From: CALWZE01 sp964645785
GTDB taxonomy: Bacteria; Bacillota; Clostridia; Oscillospirales; Ruminococcaceae
Direction of reading: 5' to 3'
DNA: 19,399 bases
Assembly (NCBI GenBank): GCA_964645785.1
Contig: CAZYAV010000045.1
Location: 1-19,399, forward strand
Position numbers and translations under genes: made by a program. The notes beneath the pieces are model-generated. The model saw only the letters and a program-made list of their open reading frames with translations, was not told the origin of the DNA and ran no database searches. Below are positions 13,446-19,399 of the stretch, one piece after another; position 1 is the stretch's first letter; every line of letters starts with the position of its first letter.

Positions 13446-15002
13446 ATGAACACATACAGGCAAACAAATAAAACAGGGCGAAACGGCGCGCTTTCCATCC
13501 TGACGGCGGCTGTGCTGGCGCTGGGGCTGCTGCTTGGCCTGCCCGCGCCGGACGGTTCCGCCTACGCGCTGCCGGAGGACGGCGCAATCCTGCCGGAGGG
13601 GGCTTCCGGGCTTGCGCTGGATACGCCGTGCAGCCTGACCCTCAGCTTCCAATCCGAGCTTGGCTGGGATCTGGACGAGGCGGAGACGGCGGTTGACCTG
13701 TACAGGATTGCCGACGCGGTGCGCGTGCCCGGATACGACGTATACGCCTATTGCGTGGACGACACGTCCCCGTATTACAGCCTGATCCGGGCGTTTGTGG
13801 AGGAAAACGACAACTGGGTTTCCCAGACAATGCACAGCGACCCGGCCGGGAACGGCGCGGCGGGTGACAGCCTGGTCTTTTACTATGCGCCGGCCGACCC
13901 GGAGAGCGCGCCGGTGCGCGACCGCACCGAGCTGGTGGATCGCCTGTCCGAGGCGCTGTTTGGCAGCGACCCGCTTGTGCAGGAGACCGCGCCGGGCAGC
14001 CAGGCGCCCGAACCCGGAGACGGCGGGGATGCCACCCCCGGCGAGAGCCAGACGCCCGCACCCGGGGACGGCTCGCCGCAGCGGCCGTTCCGAACCACCA
14101 TCGGCAGCGGGATAACCGGCCTGCCTGCCGGGCTTTACCTGAGCGTTGTGCACGGGCAGGACATTCAGTCCACCGGGACGGGGCGCCCGCCGTATGCAGT
14201 GCGCAGGCCGGTCGAGGCCGCCAACCCGAACGGCGACAGCCACATCTGCACGGTTGCGTATTCCGACACAAGGCTGTATATCTTCCAGCCGCAGCTGATT
14301 TCGCTGCCCGGCCTTGTGCAAACGGACGGCACGGCGGTGACCGACACGACGGCGCCGGGCGCAAACTGGGTCAGTAGCGTGCAGGCGTTCACCAAGGGGG
14401 AGAGCGAGCCCCGGTATGCGAGCCTCGCCATCCGCAAAACCATCAACAGCTTTGCGCAGCCCGTAAGCTTCGTGTTCCGGGTGCGGGCGACCGACCCGAA
14501 CGCGCAGGATGCGGTTGTTTATGAAAAGCTTGTGACGCTGCACTTTGACAGCGCGACCACGCAGGTTTCGGACACTATTTTCGAGGGCATCCCGGTCGGC
14601 AGCGACGTGACTGTGACCGAGGAATATGCCGGCAGCTATACCCTGACCGGCGCGTCGGTGAGCGTGAGCAGCCCGCAGGAAGCCTATGACGAGGTTGTGA
14701 CCGACCTTGCCGCCCGCAGCATTCTCATCCGCGGCATCAAGGGCGGCGATATCCACATCGGCCTGCCGCCGACGGACGACGTCCAGAACGACTCGGTCAT
14801 CCTGCAAACGGGCGAGCTGGTGACGGCGGCCTTCACCAACAGCGCAGGGTCGACAGGCGGGGGCGGCGGTTCGGTAATCAACAGCTTTGAACCCGACGCG
14901 GGTGACTGGAACTGGTACAAAACCTGGTACAACCCGGAAACCGGCGCGTGGGAGAGCACCGCCCCGGAATCTGTCAACGGCACGGCGGGTGAGGAGGAGT
15001 AA
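13446..15002 (+). CDS. Secreted ancillary pilin-like protein without sorting signal
   Basis: A 518-residue exported protein. Signal peptide with hydrophobic core about 16-32, cut probably after SAYA. The N-terminal part (VDLYRIADAV, GLPAGLYLSVV) resembles the first domain of minor pilins and is split by a Pro/Gly-rich linker at about 182-212. The C-terminal part (about 327-470) is an isopeptide-type beta domain like the one ending the adhesin, with probable Lys331, Glu392 and Asn465. Then a glycine run, a Trp-rich segment (DWNWYKTWYNPETGAW) and an acidic end follow. There is no LPXTG, no C-terminal helix and no basic tail, and the next gene begins 3 bases later, so nothing is hidden by a frameshift. 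ATG 13446 is preferred over 13440, which is only 2 bases from GGAGG. Role beyond pilus association is inferred. Confidence 0.82.
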   Translation: MNTYRQTNKTGRNGALSILTAAVLALGLLLGLPAPDGSAYALPEDGAILPEGASGLALDTPCSLTLSFQSELGWDLDEAETAVDLYRIADAVRVPGYDVYAYCVDDTSPYYSLIRAFVEENDNWVSQTMHSDPAGNGAAGDSLVFYYAPADPESAPVRDRTELVDRLSEALFGSDPLVQETAPGSQAPEPGDGGDATPGESQTPAPGDGSPQRPFRTTIGSGITGLPAGLYLSVVHGQDIQSTGTGRPPYAVRRPVEAANPNGDSHICTVAYSDTRLYIFQPQLISLPGLVQTDGTAVTDTTAPGANWVSSVQAFTKGESEPRYASLAIRKTINSFAQPVSFVFRVRATDPNAQDAVVYEKLVTLHFDSATTQVSDTIFEGIPVGSDVTVTEEYAGSYTLTGASVSVSSPQEAYDEVVTDLAARSILIRGIKGGDIHIGLPPTDDVQNDSVILQTGELVTAAFTNSAGSTGGGGGSVINSFEPDAGDWNWYKTWYNPETGAWESTAPESVNGTAGEEE

Positions 15003-15005
15003 TCA

Positions 15006-15539
15006 ATGAAAAAGAAACGGCTTGCGCTGATCCTCCTTGCGCTGGGGCTCGCGCTGACAACGGCCATTCCCGGCGCGCTCGCCTATTTTACCACCACGAC
15101 GGACGCGCAGGGGGGCAGGGTGCTCCACTTTGGCAGCAACACCAATATCAGCGAGGAATTCGGCGACTGGACAAAGCATGTCGTGATTTCCAGCCAGCCG
15201 GTGACCCAGCCCGCCTATGTGCGCGCGCGGGCGTTCTCGATTTATCCGCTTACCTACAGCGGCGAGGGCTGGACGCAGAGCGACGACGGCTGGTGCTACT
15301 ACGCCCTGCCGATTGCCAACCTCGGCGAGGGGGAGACGCAGCCCGCCGGAACGGCGCCAAGTACCGCGGCGTTGGACGTCAAAATCACGGTACCGGATCT
15401 GGAGGAGGGGACGGTGCCGGAGGGCTTTGAGGTGACGGTGGTCTACGAGACCTCCCCGGTGCAGTACACCGCTTCGGGCGAGCCCTATCCGAGCTGGCAG
15501 GCGACGGTTCTGCCCGGAACGGAGGGAGAGAGCGCATGA
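15006..15539 (+). CDS. Small SipW-type leader (TasA/camelysin-like) protein
   Basis: A 177-residue exported protein. The leader is a short basic start, a leucine-rich core and PGALAYFTTTTDAQGG, the pattern recognised by SipW-type signal peptidases in TasA/camelysin relatives. The mature part is beta-rich with YVRARAFSIYPLTY and a WCYYALPI segment, seen in the same group, and has no membrane anchor. The start follows GGAGGAG, which lies inside the end of the preceding gene. It ends in an ATGA overlap with the next gene, so the two are coupled. The SipW-type peptidase encoded at the end of the locus is the obvious processing enzyme. A fibre subunit or fibre-assembly role is inferred from TasA; the sequence is too short to be full TasA. 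Confidence 0.8.
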   Translation: MKKKRLALILLALGLALTTAIPGALAYFTTTTDAQGGRVLHFGSNTNISEEFGDWTKHVVISSQPVTQPAYVRARAFSIYPLTYSGEGWTQSDDGWCYYALPIANLGEGETQPAGTAPSTAALDVKITVPDLEEGTVPEGFEVTVVYETSPVQYTASGEPYPSWQATVLPGTEGESA

Positions 15540-16330
15540 TGAACAAGCTGAAAAAAATTCTGGCTTCCCCGGGCGTGACGGTCGGCGCGTTTGTGCTGGC
15601 GGCGGCGCTGCTGGGCTTCAGCACAATCGGCGGCGCGCGCGCCGCGTTGACCTATTATTCGGATAACTATGTCTCCACCGTGCAGCTGCAGGAAATCGGG
15701 GTGCAGCTGATTGAAAACGGCGCGATTGTGGCGCAGGGGAACGCCGCGGCTGCCAGCCGGGGCTCGGGAAATACCCTGCTCGGCACGATGTATCTGAACG
15801 GAAGCACAACGCCGGAGGATCCGGCCGCGGCCTTTAAGCCCGGCGCGCTCTACCGCGAGGTGCTGGCGGTGCAGAACCCGGCCGCCGCGCAGACAGAGGG
15901 CGCGGAGACAATCACGCACTATGTGCGGGTCAGTATTTACCGCTATTGGGAAAGGCAGACCGCCGACGGCCAGTGGGTCAAGGATCCGAGCCTCAATCCC
16001 GCGCTCATCCGGCTGAATCTGCTGACCGGCAACGGCTGGGTGGAGGATGTATCCGCGCGGACAGACGAGCGCACCGTGCTGTATTACACCCTGCCGCTTG
16101 CGCCGGGCGAGACGACCTCCGCCTTTTCGGATACGCTGATGATTGCCCCCGAGGTGGCGACAAGCGTCAGCGGCAGCGGCACAACCACAACGTACCTGTA
16201 CGACGACGCCGGCTTCCAGCTGATGGTGCAGGTGGATGCCGTGCAGGATCACAACGCGCAGAACGCGATCCTGAGCGCGTGGGGACGCAAGGTCACCATA
16301 GCCGGAGACGGCACGCTGAGCCTGGGCTGA
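15536..16330 (+). CDS. Second SipW-type leader, TasA-like protein
   Basis: A 264-residue exported protein. The leader, with a hydrophobic core at about 13-33 and then GGARAALTYYSDNY, is of the SipW-dependent kind; ALTYYSDNYVSTVQLQEIGVQL matches the start of mature TasA-like clostridial proteins. The mature part is predicted mostly beta, with ITHYVRVSIYRYW (about 124-136) and YYTLPLAPGETTSAF (about 182-196), the latter resembling a conserved TasA-like turn. There is no sorting signal or C-terminal helix. The start overlaps the previous stop (ATGA), with GGAGGGAG upstream; ATG 15539 is the alternative. The next gene follows after 13 bases. It is likely a fibre subunit secreted together with the 177-residue protein; that role is inferred. 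Confidence 0.8.
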   Translation: MMNKLKKILASPGVTVGAFVLAAALLGFSTIGGARAALTYYSDNYVSTVQLQEIGVQLIENGAIVAQGNAAAASRGSGNTLLGTMYLNGSTTPEDPAAAFKPGALYREVLAVQNPAAAQTEGAETITHYVRVSIYRYWERQTADGQWVKDPSLNPALIRLNLLTGNGWVEDVSARTDERTVLYYTLPLAPGETTSAFSDTLMIAPEVATSVSGSGTTTTYLYDDAGFQLMVQVDAVQDHNAQNAILSAWGRKVTIAGDGTLSLG

Positions 16331-16343
16331 GGAGGGCAAAGAG

Positions 16344-17963
16344 ATGAAGAAAAAAATCTTTGCGGGTTGTCTTTGCATGGCTCTGCTGCTCTGCTTTGGG
16401 GCGCAGGTCTGCGCGCAGGAAACGAGCGCGGACTGGAACGTGCTGTTCACCTCCGAAAACCGGCTGGACAGCGATTTTACCGCCGCAAACCTGAGCAGTG
16501 AGGTCTATAAGTTGCAGCCGGGCGACGCGGTGACCCTGACGCTGCATCTGCAAAACAACAACGCCGAACCATCAAACTGGTATATGACCAACCGCGTGCT
16601 GGAATCGCTGGAATCCGCGAGCGGCGCGTCGGGCGGCGCGTATGAATACAACCTGGTCTTTGACGGCCCCGAACCCGGCGCCGATGACGAGGAGACCCTG
16701 TACACGAGCGACACGGTCGGCGGCGATCAATCGGCGTCCAGCGCCGCGCAGAACAGGGTCGGGCTTGAGAACGCGACCGAGGGTCTGGAGGACTATCTCT
16801 ATCTGGACACCCTGCAGCCGGGTGAGCGGGCGACCGTGCGGCTGCGGGTTTCGCTGGACGGCGAGACCCAGGGGAATGATTATCAGAACACGCTGGCGCG
16901 GCTGCAATTGAATTTTGCGGTTGACCCGGTGGTGAGCGACACGGTGACGGTCACCGACAGGCGGATGACCGTGGTGCAGACCGGGGATCAGAACCGGCTG
17001 ACCCCGCTGCTGCTTGCGGCGGGCGTGAGCGGCGTGCTGCTGCTTGTGCTGGGGATTCTCAGCCTGCGGGAGCGCAAGCGGGCGAAAAAGGCGGCGGGCA
17101 AGCTGCTTTGCCTGCTGTTGGCGGGCGCGCTGTTCTGCGCGGCAATGCCCGCGCCGCTGGTGGACGCGGCCACAACCTATACCGTTCGGCTGTTCCCGGG
17201 CGCGCAGGGCGCCATTGCCCCGGGCGGCGCAGGGCAGGTCAGCCCCGAGGACGCGCTTGTGCTCAGCGGTGTGCGGTACGGCGAGCAGGTTACGGTCAAC
17301 CCGTGGGATTTTGTCACCCTGCCGGGCGACTCGAAATACTATATCAAGGGAATACGGGAGAGCGGCAAGGATGAGCTGGTGAGCATGTCCAGCTTTTCGG
17401 TCACCGGGGACAAGGATTACGTCGTGGTGTACGGGGTCAGCGCCGAGACGGTCGAGTATACGGTTCAGTATCTCGACGAGGCGGGCAACGAGCTTGCCCC
17501 CCCGAAAACCTATCACGGCAATGTCGGCGACAAGCCGGTTATCGCGTATCAGTACATCGAGGGATTCCGCCCGCAGGCGTACAACCTGGGCAAGGAGCTG
17601 ACGGCGGATGTGTCGGACAATGTGATTCGGTTTGTGTACACCCCAATCGACGTCAATGTCGTCACCCGGACGGTGATTGAGACGGCGCCGGGCGTCACGG
17701 TCATTGAGGGCGGCGGCACCGTGATTGACGACGAGCCGACCCCGCTGGGACCGGATATCCCGGACTATGTCGATTTGGACGACGAGCCGACCCCGCTGGC
17801 GGACTGGAAAATCGGGGAGATGCTCAAGGATTTCGCGACACCGTTTATGAACCTTCCGATGGCGGCGCGCATCGCAATCGCAACCGGCGCGGTGCTGCTG
17901 GGCGGGGCGATTATCCTGCTGATTACAAGAAAAAAGGAAAGAAAAAATGCGCAGGACAACTGA
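16344..17963 (+). CDS. Composite surface protein: QTG-anchor half fused to MucBP-like half
   Basis: A 539-residue protein that reads as two complete surface proteins in one frame. First half: signal peptide (1-24), ectodomain with NWYMTNRVLESLE and ETQGNDYQNTLARLQLNFAV, then VVQTGD (210-215), a membrane helix (about 219-240) and the basic stop RERKRAKK, a sorting-signal layout. It is followed at once by a second leader-like segment (GKLLCLLLAGALFCAAMPAP, 252-271), then a beta-rich ectodomain with KYYIKGIRESGKDE and a MucBP-like unit (EYTVQYLDEAGNELAPP, 371-387), a repeated DDEPTPL (462-468, 479-485), a last helix (about 509-527) and TRKKERKN. No ATG or ribosome site lies at the junction. As I recall them, these halves are separate neighbouring genes in related bacteria. 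The last 17 bases overlap the next gene. Confidence 0.8.
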   Translation: MKKKIFAGCLCMALLLCFGAQVCAQETSADWNVLFTSENRLDSDFTAANLSSEVYKLQPGDAVTLTLHLQNNNAEPSNWYMTNRVLESLESASGASGGAYEYNLVFDGPEPGADDEETLYTSDTVGGDQSASSAAQNRVGLENATEGLEDYLYLDTLQPGERATVRLRVSLDGETQGNDYQNTLARLQLNFAVDPVVSDTVTVTDRRMTVVQTGDQNRLTPLLLAAGVSGVLLLVLGILSLRERKRAKKAAGKLLCLLLAGALFCAAMPAPLVDAATTYTVRLFPGAQGAIAPGGAGQVSPEDALVLSGVRYGEQVTVNPWDFVTLPGDSKYYIKGIRESGKDELVSMSSFSVTGDKDYVVVYGVSAETVEYTVQYLDEAGNELAPPKTYHGNVGDKPVIAYQYIEGFRPQAYNLGKELTADVSDNVIRFVYTPIDVNVVTRTVIETAPGVTVIEGGGTVIDDEPTPLGPDIPDYVDLDDEPTPLADWKIGEMLKDFATPFMNLPMAARIAIATGAVLLGGAIILLITRKKERKNAQDN

Positions 17964-19332
17964 TCAAAAGGTGTTTGTGCAGCGCACAGGGCGGCGGGGC
18001 AGCAATTTGCCCGCCGCCCTGTGCCGCGTGGTGGGGACGCTGATACTGCTGTGCGTGATTGCCGCCTGCCTGCCCGTCCCTCTGGCACATCTGGCGGGGT
18101 ATGAGATATACAATATCGTCAGCGGCAGCATGGAACCGGCCATCCCGGTCGGCAGCGCAATCTACGTGCAGTCGGTCAATCCGGCACAGCTGATGCCCGG
18201 GGATGTGATTGCGTTTCAAAGCGGCGGGGCGGTGGTCGCGCACCGCGTTGTCCAAAACGACCCGCTGACAAGCGGCATCGTCACCAAGGGGGATGCGAAC
18301 GCGCGGGAGGACAGAACCCCCGTGCAGTACAGCGCGGTGATTGGCAGGGTTACCCGCCATGTCCCGATGCTGGGCGGGCTGCTCAGCATCTACACAGGGG
18401 GCGCGGGGCGGATCTACCTGCTCTGCTTTGCGGCGGCGGGCGCGTTGCTCAACCTCGCCGCGGGGCGGCTCGCCAAGAGCCGCCGGGGCAACGAGACGCC
18501 GGATGCGGTGTCTGGGGAGGCAGCGGCAGCGCCTGGGCACACGGCGCGCGGCAGTATCCGCACAAAGCGGAAAAAGCGGAAGCCGGGCGCGCGCGGGGTG
18601 CTGATGATTCTGCTTGCGGTGGTGTTCGCGGGGTCGGTTATCGGCGCGATCCTTGTTTCCCGACAGGATCAGAACAGGCGAGAGGTCTATATCGACGCGG
18701 CGCTGCAATATGTCGCCGCGCAGAACCCGGCGGACGGCGTGGGTGCGCCGGTTCATGTGGATTTTGACGCGCTGCGCGCGGTCAACAGCGATATTGTCGG
18801 CTGGATCTACTGCGAGGGGACGCCGATCAACTACCCCGTTTTGCAGTGCGGCGACAACGACACCTATCTGCGGCACGATTATCTGCACAATTACAGCATT
18901 GCGGGCTCCATCTTCATCGAGGCACAGAACCGACCCGGCTTTGCGGACGCAAACACCATCATTTATGGCCACCACATGACGGACGGCAGCATGTTTGCCG
19001 CGCTTGAGCAGTGGCAGCAGCCGGGCTTTTACGCAGAGCACCCGGTTATCTGGCTGCTTACGCCGGAACAGACCTATCAAATTGAGCTGTTCAGCGGCTA
19101 TTCCACCAATGCATACGCGCAGGCGTACACCATTTTTACGGGCGCGTGTGCGGAATTGGACGAATATCTGCAAAGCGCAGCCGGGCAATCCGTCTTTGAC
19201 GCGCAGGTAACGCCGACCGGGCAGGAAAAGTATGTGCTGCTGAGCACCTGCGCCAAGGCGGTCGGGGGCGGCGAGGCGCGCCATGTCCTGCACGGCATCC
19301 TGCGGCAGATGGACAACGCCGCACAGGAATGA
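17947..19332 (+). CDS. SipW-type signal peptidase fused to class B sortase
   Basis: A 461-residue bifunctional membrane enzyme. Residues 1-175 are an S26B (SipW/ER-type) signal peptidase: helix about 27-48, IVSGSMEPAIPVGS (nucleophile Ser61), VVAHRVVQND (His99 in place of Lys), TKGDANAREDRTPV (Asp116/Asp122), and a second helix (about 153-174). A very basic cytoplasmic linker (about 175-216; RTKRKKRK) leads to a third helix (217-237) and a class B sortase domain: DIVGWIYCEGTPINYPVLQ, IYGHHMTDGSMF (His342), LLSTCAKAVGGGEARHVLHG (Cys435, Arg445). Topology puts both active sites outside. The start overlaps the previous gene by 17 bases, with AAGGAAAG upstream. Expected clients are the two TasA-like proteins for the peptidase and perhaps the QTG motif upstream for the sortase. 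Internal initiation at Met220 seems unlikely, as no ribosome site precedes it. Confidence 0.92.
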   Translation: MRRTTDQKVFVQRTGRRGSNLPAALCRVVGTLILLCVIAACLPVPLAHLAGYEIYNIVSGSMEPAIPVGSAIYVQSVNPAQLMPGDVIAFQSGGAVVAHRVVQNDPLTSGIVTKGDANAREDRTPVQYSAVIGRVTRHVPMLGGLLSIYTGGAGRIYLLCFAAAGALLNLAAGRLAKSRRGNETPDAVSGEAAAAPGHTARGSIRTKRKKRKPGARGVLMILLAVVFAGSVIGAILVSRQDQNRREVYIDAALQYVAAQNPADGVGAPVHVDFDALRAVNSDIVGWIYCEGTPINYPVLQCGDNDTYLRHDYLHNYSIAGSIFIEAQNRPGFADANTIIYGHHMTDGSMFAALEQWQQPGFYAEHPVIWLLTPEQTYQIELFSGYSTNAYAQAYTIFTGACAELDEYLQSAAGQSVFDAQVTPTGQEKYVLLSTCAKAVGGGEARHVLHGILRQMDNAAQE

Positions 19333-19399
19333 GGGACGCTGCCTACCTATGCAGGGTGCAGAAGTGACGCCGGGGTATCCCTGTCCACCCACCGACCGC

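Noticed and set aside
18600..18615. Internal start (Met220) giving a separate sortase B
   Set aside because: No purine-rich ribosome site precedes it and the frame is continuous from the peptidase domain; it remains only a formal possibility.
19333..19399. Terminator after the last gene
   Set aside because: I see no stable stem with a T-run in the 67 bases left before the window edge.

Overview
The window reads as a G+C-rich Gram-positive anaerobe, most likely a Clostridia member of the Oscillospiraceae/Ruminococcaceae type. That call rests on LPXTG sorting signals, class C and class B sortases, SipW-type secretion, strong AGGAGG ribosome sites and G/C-rich third codon positions. It comes from gene content only, with no 16S or database match. 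Every gene I can support is on the + strand.

Left third (1-3912): four unrelated housekeeping/accessory genes. They are a small GIY-YIG-like protein, two GNAT acetyltransferases and a MATE efflux pump, separated by two long G/C-rich stretches (343-808 and 1253-1857) in which I see no convincing gene. After the MATE gene an A+T-rich island (about 4060-4140) carries the best promoter in the window.

Right two thirds (4439-19332): one uninterrupted same-strand cell-surface locus of nine to ten kinds of function in ten genes' worth of coding, in this order: a heptad-repeat coiled-coil protein; signal peptidase I (Ser/Lys type); a 1650-residue LPETG adhesin with 15 tandem C-HxH-C units and a fibro-slime domain; an LPATG major pilin; a class C (pilin polymerising) sortase; a secreted ancillary pilin-like protein with no sorting signal; two proteins with SipW/TasA-type leaders; a 539-residue membrane protein that looks like two surface proteins joined head to tail; and a single polypeptide joining a SipW-type signal peptidase to a class B sortase. 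Most gaps are short or overlapping (TGATG, ATGA, a 17-nt overlap), so the set is probably co-transcribed, with possible adjustment of expression at hairpins between the pilin and its sortase.

Working model (inference): the Ser/Lys signal peptidase and class C sortase process and polymerise the pilin with the giant protein as tip or side adhesin. The SipW-SrtB fusion handles the second set, the TasA-like subunits and the QTG-bearing composite protein. The locus would then combine a covalent sortase pilus with a TasA-like fibre, each with its own leader peptidase and transpeptidase. The most unusual points are the two consecutive gene fusions at 16344-19332 and the CHHC array in the adhesin.
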